Shown here: piece after piece, positions 11,301-23,330 of the stretch
Numbering within the stretch: the first letter of the stretch is position 1
Layout: each line of letters starts with the position of its first letter
DNA from: Ophiodon elongatus
Lineage: Eukaryota; Chordata; Actinopteri; Perciformes; Hexagrammidae
Direction: 5' to 3'
Length of the DNA stretch: 64,000 nucleotides
Assembly: GCA_016806645.1 (NCBI GenBank)
Contig: JACSYO010001629.1
Coordinates: 336,001 to 400,000, forward strand
Position numbers and translations under genes: made by a program
The notes under the pieces: model-generated
Databases searched by the model: none
What the model was told of the DNA's origin: nothing
The model's input: the letters and a program-made list of their open reading frames with translations, nothing else

Positions 11301-14300
11301 TACTGAGCCCCCCCCCCAGTTTGTTTCTCACCATTTCTTTTAACCTCTTTTTTTATCATTTGCTTTCTCTTTTTGATTCCTCTGCCTGCTGTTTTGTTTC
11401 TTTTGTGCTATTCATGACCGTTATTTTCCTTTTCTTGTCATCCCTTGTCCCATCCCTCCTCCCCATCTTATCCACAAAGGCAAGTGAAAACAAGCAGTCA
11501 TTACTTCTGCCAACAGCCCTGCTCCTCTGTCAGAGGGCTTCAGCCACATGTCAGTCACTCAACGTCCACGTGCCAAACGCTGCTACTTTATTTTTCTATT
11601 ATCCAAAACTACCATACCACAGCTGTGCTGTGTCGGGAGGAATTCACTCTGCTTTTGCTGGCTTATTAGAGTTGCTGAGAATGTGAAGTGGATAATTATA
11701 TTCGCGTGCTGAACCTGAAAACTTAATATGTCTTCTTCCGACAGCCTGTGTCATACAGCTATGTTGTGTTACAGGAAATTAATTCTCCCTTGATAAATCA
11801 CAAACCACACTTTCAAACAATGAAACAAGCTCTTTCTTTGAACCAGGGTCAAACTTATCGAAACATGAACCTTTTTTTCAGTCGATTTCTACCATTTGTG
11901 GACACCGGAGTTCAGCCTTATTTAAACAGTAGAGAGCAAAAAGACACAACAGTGTGGCCAAGAGAAAATATTTCTTCACAGGTGGTCCCTGAAATACTGC
12001 TACATCTGCTACTGGCATGTTGTGTGAGGGACGTAGCACAGAGAGCAAATGTATAGCTTTAAACTAAACCTAAGCCCCTCTGCTAACTGTCTCTAGTGCA
12101 GCTTGGTAAAAAAAAGTGTTCTGCTTTGACGCACTGCCAGAGAACCAATTATGGTGCTTTTGTTCGGAACATGTGTGCACCGGATAAGACAATTGACAAT
12201 AAGCCCCGCCTCCTATCGCTTCTCCCTTAGGCTTTCAGAGCTATCATGGAGCCCACACTGTCACTAACTGCACTCTCTGAAAAAGTATAATAACATTTTT
12301 GGAAAAACAAAAAGGGTACAATATGCGTTTGAGGGATATACAACGGCAGTAAAAACAGGTATGAAGATAGAAGCTAAAGGCTAAAAATCACAGTGTAAAA
12401 GTGAACCACCATGTCACAAATGAAATTGAGGAACGACAATGTTCCTGTAAAGCCTTTTTTCAGTTACAGCCATTAAAAAAGCAAAAGCAGCATGTGTTTA
12501 CATTCAGTATACCTTCGGCAGCTAGTGTAGCATAGAAGTGCTAATGCTAGTTAACTATGTGCTAACGTACTTTGCTAATGTTAGCTCCACAGGTTTTTAC
12601 GTAGAAAAGTAAAGTTTCTGAAGCATATATCTCCTTCAAACCTCTCCAGGGAACAATTATAACTAATACACAACGTTTAACGGTGACTAGCTCCAAATCC
12701 ACACAATGAAGACATTTAAAATGACTGAATGAGAGTTTATGGAGCAGAGCCGGAGAGTTGTCGGACTTTGGCCAGAGCTGGCTGATCTACTCTATGATTG
12801 GCCAGTCTGCGTTTGAGGGGCGGGATTAAGCATAGGGTCGATTGCGTGCTTCTCTGCACCATCATAAATATAGCAAACTCCCTATAGTGTTCTAGCTGAG
12901 GCAAAAGTTCCACCCTGAGAGACACGGCAACCTACTTCCACAAAGAAGCCTCTTAATGCATGACGTTCATTTGCAGGTTTCATCTAGGTCAGCACAGCCA
13001 AAAACAACACTTCACATTTGCAGCTTGGAGGAAAATTGGACAAACACATAGTTACAATGCAAACAATTAGGCCATTTCTAATGGCTCCTCTTAGGAGTCT
13101 GAGAGCTCACACTAACTCAGACAGTGACATTGACCTACAGATCGTGTATATTTAAATTACTGTATTTGCAACTATTGGACGGAATGCTACTAAATTTGAG
13201 AATTCTACAGAGTCCTAATCACTTTGGTGATTTCTTTAAAATTGGAACGTACACTCATGTTCCCCTCAGGATGAATTGTAATCATTTTGTTGATTCCTTA
13301 ACTTTTTTATGCCGCGTCATCCTCTGGTCAAAATATTAATTGGTCTTATGACCAACTTTGGCCCTCTGACCAAACTAATTCCCATCGTCCATGATGGGAA
13401 AACTTATGTGATTATAAAACTACAGGTCCTAATGGTATGACCTGACAATGTTTCTGTTTTCTATTTCATGATATTCCACCACACAGATGGATTTACTGAT
13501 GAGACATCAATCAAACATTTTTAATATTGACTTTAAAAATCTTTTACCTTTTAATCATCAACTTGACTGAGGTATTTTCTTTCTGCAACAAATAACAAAA
13601 CTATGAGGACCTAATTGGAAGATTGATGCAGATTAATAAGATCCCCAATTTTGTAGTTAAAAGTCTTTAGTTGAGGTAAGAAAAAAAAGGTTCATCACAG
13701 TTATAGAAAATCTGTTCAATACGGCATGTGGATGTGTGTTCAAGGATTCTGAAAATGGAGTTTGTCCCTCGCGTACCTGAAGGAAAGAATCTAGGTTTCC
13801 GCTTTAGGCCCTGAAAATACTCTCTGATTTCCCAACAGCTTGACTAGTACAGATTAACATGAAAGCACACTGCAACATATCTAGTCTCACTCCAAAACTA
13901 CAGGACAGTGACAACACGGCTGGAAATCACCAGCACCTCAGACGGCAGGAATCTGAAGAACGCTGCCACTTCTACTACAACAACAAAGGGGCGTAATATC
14001 CCAGAAGTCACACGTTATGTCCGTCTGGCGGGCGGCAGGGATCACAGGTGGAAGCTTTCGGAAGTCTTTCTGATTGATGATCCCAGGCCTGGCCCAGCGT
14101 CAGAGAGCGACTCTGGCACGCCGCACTGTAAACACAGCTAATGGAGGGCTCTAACCCTGGCACTCACATGCACGGATGTAGGCAAACACACATATTTGAG
14201 CACTTACATGCACACAGGCCGGAACACGCACCAATACATACTCTAATGCAGGCAAACACGCTCTCTCTTCTCTCAGTTTACATTCCCTGCTGCCTACCTT

Positions 14301-17300
14301 AATGCAGGCCAGTCCCACAGACAAGAAGTGCAGTTTGCCCCTCCTGTGTCTTGCTTAAATCTGACGAGCTTTATAAGGGAAATAGTTTCTATTGCAAAAC
14401 AAGATGTGATACCTTTGAGCTTACTACTGTTTCGATCTTACATTACAACACATTAAAGCTCCAGTCATCATTTTTAGCTGCTAAATGTGAGACGCACACT
14501 CCTAACATATTCCCACCATATACATATATTGTTACGGCTAATGTGTTAACAGCTACCAACTCAAAACGGCCAGCAGTTTTTTAGCTTTGGTTTGGTCTTC
14601 ACCAACTCCAGAGAGAATAATATAATAAAACAAAGATATCGGGGTCTTTAACTTGCTAAATATATCACTGTCTTCAAAGTACAGTTTGCTTATCAGACTT
14701 TTGTTGGAAATGTTGCATGCAGAGGTTAATGAGAGCAGTGAGACTTAAAAAACTGTGGAACAAAAAAGAAAAGAGTTTCAAGAGGTTTAAAAAAGCTCCA
14801 TAAAGCCGCAGAGTTGGGTGCTAGTGCTCCCAGAGATGCCTTTTGATTTACAGTAATATAAAAATATTTATTAATACAACTTTAAATCCTGTATGTTCTG
14901 TTAATGCGATTGAAAGTTAGAAATTAGTATCGGCCATTATGTCTCACATGAAATAAAATACTACCAAACATGTGCGCACTGTGTCCTGCCATTTACATCA
15001 CACCTTCACTGAAAAGGTTCACACCTTCAGTGGAAGGTGTGAGGTAAGAGAGGCATATTTGAAACGGGAATTGCAGGAGGTGTAGCAGTTGGAACAGTCT
15101 GTCCCCTGGCTGCCTCCCTCCTCTCAGTGGTGCAAACACTGAGAGTACAACAGATGGAGAGCGAGCGAGAGAGAGAAGGGCAATCTAAATACTGCCAAGC
15201 CATATATGTGAAACATCCTGATAGAGACTACCGACGTCACCCCAGCTGACATGTCACAACAAACTAGCGTGATATGCAGAAAAACATCTCTTGCGTGTGA
15301 AAACTGAAGCGCAAACAGGAAATAAGCGTGTTTTTAACCATTTTTCATGGCGAGGAGGAACATCATGCCTACGCTCCATGTCTACCCTGACCACAGTGCA
15401 TTTCTTAGTGCATGTCTCATCGCGCTTCCTCTTCGACTGACAGCTCCAGCGTAGTGCTGTCAGCGTTTAAAGACAAAACGATCACAGGAGGAAGTCATAT
15501 TTATAGCAGCAGTTAAAAAAATATCTAAAAATGTAGGGTGGAAGTACATTTTTAGTACAGTTCGAATGGGAGGCATGAATGTACTCCACTGAAACGTGGG
15601 GACGTGACTACACAAGTGTGTATTTTAAACTGTGTCCGTGCTTCAGACTCAAGTCAAAGGAGACATATGGCTGAGGAGCATGAGCCACACTGCAGGCAGA
15701 AAGCACAGAGCAGCTGGTGGAGCACGGTAGGGTTGAGAAGATGAATCAACAGCTTTTAAGCTGAGGTCATAGAGATGCATTCTCTTCTGAAAGTGATATT
15801 CCACCCACAAATGTCTCTCTAAAAGTAGGATTGAAATGTGACAGTGGGACGTTTCATTCTTCATGTAGTCTGCTGAAATTCATGTGTGCTATGAAGGATC
15901 TTTGTATGTCGTGTTAAATGGAATATCTGTCAGAAAACAACAGAACATGATGATGGTTTTTACCACAGTGCAAAAGGAATGAAGACATTGTAAATGGTGC
16001 GTGTTCTTAACTGTTCAAGAGTCAATCAGTACACTTCCCTTTAAATAACAACAGTATCACAATATTGGTTTTCATGTCAAGTGGCAATGAGTTTGCAGCA
16101 ACATCAGCAAAGACCAGAGCTTGGCTGGGTTATTGTCCATGCATACCCATAGTTAACATCAATAGATCTTGTGTTTGCCTGGGATCACAGCTAATTTATG
16201 CTCCTAATAAGGACAACAAAATAAAAACATCTTTAAAACAAGAACATTGGTTAATTTCTCGGATAATGCAGAGTACACGGTGTCTGCTAAGCGACACCGT
16301 GTGCTGCTCTCAGATTGAAAACAATTAATTTAGTCCACCAACTCTGATAGTCACATTACAGCTTGTGAATAAACATGATCAGTGATCTTAATTCAACACT
16401 TTCAATAGAACCATTTTATATACAGACTGAATCTTAACATGATTCATATGTATAAGTACTTTATCTCTGTGCACAGTAAATCATAAAAATGTGTCGGGGG
16501 AAATAAATTGTCTCTAAAATTATTTACGAAAATTATACTTTTCTCTTTAATGCTCTGCCACTATGAAGCCTGACAGTAAAATATTACAGACATGTCAGGG
16601 GCAAAAGAAAACACCAAAAAATGAACTCATATTTTAAATAGCTTCACCTCCATTTAACTGATGCTAACCCATCGACATGATAACAAAATGCGTTCCAAAA
16701 CTGTCTTGTGTTTAATGCTGACCATGTGTGTTTAGGTTTTGCTGCAGGTGCACAGCAACCGGGATAAAACATAGTGACCACATAAACAGAAACCCTACCC
16801 TTGCAAAACTAGGCCCATTCTTGCAGCCAGTAGCAGTGAGCTTTCAGTATAATACATTAGATTTAGACATTATTATAAGTTTGAATATCATCAATACTGT
16901 GTCGCTTTGCTGGGCGTTTTAAAGGTGGCAGTCTTAAAGTCGGGACCACACAGACACTTGACTCACACGTGTAATCTCTATAAACAGATATCTGCATATG
17001 AATGCAGAATATCTAAGCAGCGTGACAAGATTTTGGTATGGGAAGCGTTCTGGTTTCCGTTTGTAGTGCGTTTGTAGTCCGAGGAGTGTTGACCAATCCC
17101 GTTTGGTTTTGGTTGCAGGTAAACCGTCCGTGTGGAGAGCAAAAGAGGTGGAACAAATTGGCCGAAACGCAATCTCAGATCCCATCGACAATCTTCTAAC
17201 AATAATTTATCTTTTTATTAGCTTTAAAACGTTGTCTCTCAAAATCCATTTTATGTCTGAATTTGCTAATTGGACAGAATACAATAACCGGCACAAGGAA

Positions 17301-17576
17301 GAGGAAGTCTTGACCCGGATACCTGCTGGCCACAATGGAACCCCAGAAATACTGTCCGATAGCCGATGGGTTCTGAGATTGCTACATGTGGAAACTAATA
17401 TCACAAGGATTTTGAGCATGGTCTTACTGCTGTGGTGTTTTCTTGGTATAATGCAGTGGCTTTGTTAATATAATTTGAAAGGTATGAAGACTCCACTACT
17501 TCAGTTTATTTACACGTATTTAGGTCAAGGCAGAGACACCTCGTCTGAGAGCTCAGGCGTTAAACAGCCACATGTC

Positions 17577-18207
17577 CTCTACAGCAGTGATTCTCAACTG
17601 GACAACGCGGACCCGTTTTCACGGGCCTTTGCCTGGGCAAAAGAAAATTGGATTAGATTTATTTTATTTTTTTATCCTGTGGTTTTATTTTGAAGGGGAT
17701 TTTTTATGCAGTGGAGTGTCTTCTATTCACACTTTTTTGCTGGCTCTGGTTTCGACTTGTTTTGCACTTTTTTTCAAGGCGGCGGTGATTGACAGGTGAT
17801 GACAGGTGGCGTGTGCCAGGTTGGGTCAAACCATCCTGATATGGGGGAGACTGGGTTTTTAGGATAATGAAATTGAATAGCCTACTGAATATAAAATGCA
17901 GCTTATGAACTTACACTTATATTTTATTGAAAATGTATTAAATAAATATTTTTAAAGGATTTTTAAATCGATGCTAATTTTAAATATATATTATTTTTTA
18001 AATCTTCACGTACCCCCACCATTTTACAGAATAGAAGAACACCGTGACCCACGAAATTAGTTTTCTAAATCATCAGCCAATCAGCACCATCTTTTCATTA
18101 AATAAATTTGAGAAGTTGAAAATGTTCCTCGATTTGGGTCGCGACTTGTCATTAAGGGGTGATGGTGGGTCCCACAGCCAGACCAGTTGAGAACCACTGC
18201 TCTACAG
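17577..18207. mobile_element. Non-autonomous hAT transposon (MITE) with 8-bp TSD
   Basis: The element spans 17585-18199 and is flanked by a perfect 8-bp direct repeat, CTCTACAG, at 17577-17584 and 18200-18207. Its ends are inverted repeats: CAGTGATTCTCAACTGG on the left and CCAGTTGAGAACCACTG on the right. These ends and an 8-bp duplication are diagnostic of hAT elements. The 615-bp interior is AT-rich and encodes no transposase, so it must have moved using a partner's enzyme. The undamaged duplication suggests a fairly recent insertion. Confidence 0.92.
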
Positions 18208-19688
18208 AGCTGTTGTAAAAGAGATGGAGAGAGAAAGAGAGAGAGGAAGAGGTACTGTAGAGCTGCTGGAAGAAACGAAGCAGAGAAGGGATATGAATGA
18301 TAGCGAGATACAAATGTCAGTTCGGAGGGAATGAGAGAGTAAGTGAGGTAGAAAGAGGGATGGGGAGAAATCAGTGGGGCACCGGTGTCCCTCCACCGTG
18401 GTCGTACCTGTGCGGCTGTGCTCCTTTCATGCATCATCCTGTGAGCAGCGTGTCTGCTCCGGCCCCCTCGGAGATTAATTAGCAGCCTCAGCTAGCTGAG
18501 CAGCTGCTGGTATAGGCACCCAACTTAACTCAGAAGATAAATTACCTCCGCTGAAAGCCCAAAGTTCAGCTATTTTACCACATACAATACAGTCTGTCGG
18601 AGGACTTTGGAGGTCCAACAGTACGTCAGTATGTGGTGTAACATTGTTCGCTCTTCTGTATACATTTGGCTATTCTGGGCATCGTCAGTTAGATGCCCAG
18701 AACATACATACTCCTTTTTAGTAAAGTTATACATTCATCATCGAACACAGTGAACCTGGCATCTTATGGTATATTTGTAACTCCTAGGGTATAAAATAGC
18801 TGCACTACATTACATGCATGCATCACCAACTGTTTCCTAGCAGTTTGATTAAGGTGTAAGGCATCCGTGCTCCATCATATGTCATCACACCTGGTCTTTT
18901 CTTAGAAGCAAAAAGTAGGACAGTGATTTAACAGGTTCATTTGAACTCACTTTTAGAGCCACTGCTATGGCACCACGTGTAACCTTCATTCTGAGTGAAA
19001 CCAAGTGAGTGACATGCCCTAATTTAATCCTTCTCTCGAACAGATACAATTCCAACAGAGAGTGACACATCTGGTCCACATAGTGAGATAGAGAAAAGTA
19101 GGACGTAAGAAGAATCACGCTAGAATACCCATGTCTGCACTCTGGAACAGAACACTAGATCTACTATACCAAGTACTCACAATCCTCCCCACTAATTCCA
19201 TTATTTATTTATTTTTTCTAAATCACTGCTGTTTTTGCCCATTAAGAACCAATTTCTTGTATTTCCTGCACTATTCACCTCCTCATCCTTCACAATCGGA
19301 GGCTGGTGCTGAGCTGTAAAAGCGTTTCTGGGACACCATTAGGAGTCTTTTAGAGGCCATAATGGGGCAAAACTACTGACATGGATTATCAGGTAGAATG
19401 CTGCTAGCGGCATTGTACAGATGGTAAAATAAAAAGCTAATACTGTAAAAGAGAGATAGCGTTGCTATTCCTTTTCAATCCTGTAATTCACAATGCAACA
19501 GATAGTTTACCCCATGCACACCACAAGCAGAAACCACCTCATAAACCTCATTGTTTACAAGTTACGTTTCAAATCCATCCAGTCATAAAAAGATTTTACT
19601 ATGTTTTTTTAAGAAGAACATGATGATAATAATTTGTCATTGTTATTATACATATACATCTAATATATTATAATATATAATTAATTTA

Positions 19689-19690
<2 letters not shown>

Positions 19691-19734
<44 letters not shown>
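19691..19734. repeat. (TG)n microsatellite
   Basis: About 22 uninterrupted TG units on the plus strand within an intron, flanked by AT-rich sequence. Confidence 0.95.
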
Positions 19735-19737
<3 letters not shown>

Positions 19738-22236
19738 TGCTGAAATGGGTTTGTTTTAAATGAAAATCCATGGGGCACCATTAAGCAGCAAACACCACAG
19801 CCAATAAGGATTCACAGTAACACTGAAGTGAAGATGTGAACAGCAGGTCAATACTGTAAAATGCTGACAACATCTTAATCAGCATATTTCTGATGACAGC
19901 GTCCCCACTGAGAATATGTAGCATAGTTAGTAAATGCACTGGAATTAATAGACAGAGAAAACGGGCCTATTGTTCTCAGATGCCAATCGAAAGGAAAACG
20001 CACGAAGAAATGCACAGATTAATGCACGGAGATGGGTTTTCAATAAGCCTGCGAGATCTGATTGTTACTGTGTGGTTTCAGCTGAGTCGGGCCGTGTAGC
20101 AGCAGTTTAGCTCTCTATTGAGTTTAAAACATAATATAGCAGGGACCAGAGGACTGCTGACTGGTGGATGGTACAATTGAGCTAATAAATCAAATTGATG
20201 TTTCAGCTTGCGCATGATGACCAGCAATAAAGTCCCTGCACATGCATAGGCTGATTATTTTCAAAAAGTAGTTTTTTAAAATTGAGACCGAAAAACTTTT
20301 GTTGCCCAGCAACCATACTGTTAATAAATAAAAAAAAATGCATCTAATTTATTAGTGAATGAAAAGTAAATAATTTCTTAAACATATTCTTGCTTTATTT
20401 ATAAGAAGTGTGTTACTGTGCTTTGCGGCGTGCGTTTTTGTGTGTGCGTGATTAATCAAAACCAGATGAATGAATCAGTCTCAGTGTGTGTCCCCATTCT
20501 ACATCCAAGAAACATGTCCTGTTATCTTTTCATTGTTCACTGCTAGACTTTCACCTGTTGGATGCTACGCTATGCTAAGTGTAAAGTCTCCTCTCTCTTC
20601 TCCATTGTTTCCTTTGTACCGCCCCCCTTGCACTCAGTCTCAGGTCCTGTTATGGAGTTATGGACGTATGCATGAAGTAATCCTCCATTGCAGTTGGCAA
20701 GATGAAGCAGTTTTAACTGTTCTTACACCCCAAACGTTATTCAGATATAGTGATACATTTGTATTTTCTGAAAAGTCAAATGCCTTCCAACGAGGACTGA
20801 GAGGACAAAACCTGCAGTTCACGTCCAGAACTGCAAACTGTGTACACACTACTCAAGGCCGGGCCACCTGGGAGCACATCCATTCCATCTGACTAACCTG
20901 TGTTTGTCAAAGCCAGAGTCGTGCTGCCTGGCTGATCGGACCATCCCCCAACCACAAGCACTTGGCAGCGCACACAAACTGTCTTAAAATCGACCATCCT
21001 TTGAATGCACCCTTCAAGCGGGCGATGAGCCTCTCAGGATAACGCACAACAAAGTAGGGCACAGGGCAGCTTGGCGGTGTTATGGGCTGGTGCAGAACCA
21101 AATACGGATCTCAAACATAGAAAGGCAGACGTGTGCGAGCTCACACAAACTCCATCTGATGCACTTAGAAGCACGTAGTGAAATATTAATATCTCTAGGA
21201 GATTCAGGCTGCTCAGTTTGTGCTGTGTCTGCACGGGAAAGGAGTGTGTGTGTGTGTGTAACTTTATTCCTGCGATTGTGCAAAACCGTTCAAATGGGTA
21301 TCTTAAAGTATATGTCACAAATGTCAGTTGTTTTTTGTTCCCAAAAGTAGACTCCAGAAGAGTCTTATCTTATTCGGCAACGTAACCATCGTTAATAGTC
21401 AACAACACGAGTCTTGGAGAATTGCGTCACAACGCAGTTACTGATTAGGAACGATCAATCTATATATCTATAAAAACATACTTAAATGTCACAAAAATGG
21501 GGATTGACATGTTGATGTGACTAATAACCAGTAGAAACCCTCAAAGATAAGGCGGCAGCCCATGTGCCAGTCAAACCCCGAGCCAGGAGGGGCAGTGCAG
21601 TGCCAAGAGAGCACACCGCCCATCTCACCATACATCCATCTCTTCATATCTCTGCAGGAAAATACATTTAGTTGCTTTCAGCTAAAGGAAAATAGGTTTG
21701 AAAACATCAACACAACACACCGGTTCTTGTTTATATCTCACATGTGCACACACTCTCACATGCACTCATAGAAACAAATACAAGCGACTGCACACGGACA
21801 CAGTTTGAGGTAGTGTTTCACACCCGGAAAACAGTCAAGAGAGCGTCACAACATAAGAACGTGACAAAAGGTGACCTGCGACAAGCAGCTGAGGTCCATA
21901 ATGTGGCAGGAAGTGCAAAGCAGTTACAGCTGTGACACAGCTTCCAAAATGAAACGACGGATTATTATGAAAGCACAATAGATCGTCGGCATTTTGCATG
22001 AAAACACAACCCCAGTAGTGTAATAAGGAAGAAAACGGAGGTAGAAAGACAGAGAGAGGAATTTCCACAAGAGCTGTAACCTAGAAGAAAGAAAGAAAAA
22101 GGGTATGAGAAAAGGTCACGCTGTTTCTTCTTCTCCAGAAAAGGGCCGTGCAGAGTCCAAAGCCCCTTCGAGAAAGAAAAAAGGTGGGGAAAAGAAAAAA
22201 CTGGAGGAGAAAGAGCAGCTGTATTAGAAGTCAACG

Positions 22237-22287
22237 GAAAACAACAGAAAACAACAGAAAACAACAGAAAACAACAGAAAACAACAG
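22237..22287. repeat. rims2: Tandem 10-mer GAAAACAACA, five copies
   Basis: Five near-perfect copies of a 10-bp unit begin about 100 nt downstream of the donor of the exon at 22386-22630. On the transcript strand the unit reads UGUUGUUUUC. Confidence 0.95.
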
Positions 22288-22385
22288 GGGAACCACACAG
22301 ACAGAACAAGAGGCCACAGGACAGATGCACATATGAACACACATACTGGCACACTGTTGGATGCATTTTCCTTCGGATGCCCTAC

Positions 22386-22630
22386 CTGTTTGGCTAAGCT
22401 GAGAGGTGCTCCGGCTCTTGCGCGACATGCCGACCATGGCCTGCATTTTGGCACCAATGCTGGAGCGCCTCTTCTTGTCGTCGGTGCCTACCGTGCCGAC
22501 CGCCGTGTCCGACTGGCTGCCGTCCGTCTTCTCCAGGTTACACATGTCGCCGCTGATGCTTGTGCTCTTGGTCATGTTTATGCCGCCCGACGAGCCCATC
22601 TGCCTGTTTTTCATTTTGGATGCAAAGTCA
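22386..22630 (-). CDS. rims2: rims2 exon: Ser-rich basic linker before C2B
   Basis: Acceptor GGTGGCTGACAG, donor ACAG|GTAGGG. Phase 2 in, phase 1 out, 245 nt. It reads DFASKMKNRQMGSSGGINMT, then KSTSISGDMCNLEKTDGSQS, DTAVGTVGTDDKKRRSSIGA and KMQAMVGMSRKSRSTSQLSQ. Mammalian RIM2 carries the same blocks, SKMQNRQMG, KSTSISGDMC, KKRRSSIGAKM and GLSRKSRSASQLSQT, in the same order. KKRRSS and SRKSRS are basic patches with likely phosphorylation sites (inference). Spliced from 32729 the junction residue is Arg; from the cassette at 31940 it is Ser. Confidence 0.95.
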
Positions 22631-22667
22631 CTGTCAGCCACCACCATTGACAGAGGGGGGTGTGCAG

Positions 22668-23330
22668 AAGAGAGAGAGGACAGGGCAGAGGAGAGAGAGA
22701 GGACAGGGCAGAGGAGAGAGAAGACAGAGCAGAGGAGTGAGAAGACAGGGCAGAGGAGAGAGAGGACAGGGCAGAGGAGAGAGAGAGGACAGGGCAGAGG
22801 AGAGAGAGAGGACAGGGCAGAGGAGAGAGAGAGGTCAGGGCAGAGGAGAGAGAGAGGTCAGGGCAGAGGAGAGAGAGACGACAGGGCAGAGGAGAGAGAA
22901 GACAGGGCAGAGGAGAGAGAGACGACAGGGTAGAGGAGAGAGAGACGACAGGGCAGAGGAGAGAGAGGACAGGGCAGAGGAGAGAGAGAGGTCAGGGGAG
23001 AGGAGAGAGAGGACAGGGCAGAGGAGAGAGAGGACAGGGCAGAGGAGAGAGAGGACAGGGCAGAGGAGAGAGAGAGGTCAGGGGAGAGGAGAGAGAGGAC
23101 AGGGCAGAGGAGAGAGAGACGACAGGGCAGAGGAGAGAGAGAGGACAGGGCAGAGGAGAGAGAGAGGTCAGGGGAGAGGAGAGAGAGACGACAGGGCAGA
23201 GGAGAGAGAGGACAGGGCAGAGGAGAGAGAGAGGTCAGGGGAGAGGAGAGAGAGAACAGGGCAGAGGAGAGAGAGACCAGAGGAGAGAGGACAGGGCAGA
23301 GGAGAGAGAGAGGACAGGGCAGAGGAGAGG
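22668..23330. repeat. rims2: Purine-rich minisatellite, about 30 units
   Basis: About thirty copies of a 16-24 bp unit of the type GGACAGGGCAGAGGAGAGAG run for 663 bp. The transcript strand is almost pure pyrimidine (CUCUCUCCUCUGCCCUGUC). The array starts only 38 bp above the acceptor of the exon at 22386-22630, so it forms a giant extended polypyrimidine tract. The long plus-strand open frame across it (22560-23336, an RGE/RQ repeat) is a by-product of the repeat and not a gene. Confidence 0.97.

Larger units (their letters stand above)
11301..22385 (-). other. rims2: rims2 intron above the gamma promoter
   Basis: Eleven kb without a supported coding exon. It holds an hAT MITE (17585-18199), a (TG)n tract (19691-19734), a GA-rich patch near 18220-18260 and an AAAACAACAG tandem repeat (22237-22287) near the upper exon. 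The short GCTAATGCTAGC-type runs at 12530-12590 are a common low-complexity motif in fish DNA. Open frames do not resemble known proteins. Confidence 0.65.

Noticed and set aside
22237..22287. Regular repeat considered as a CRISPR-like array
   Set aside because: Head-to-tail 10-mers without spacers in a vertebrate intron.
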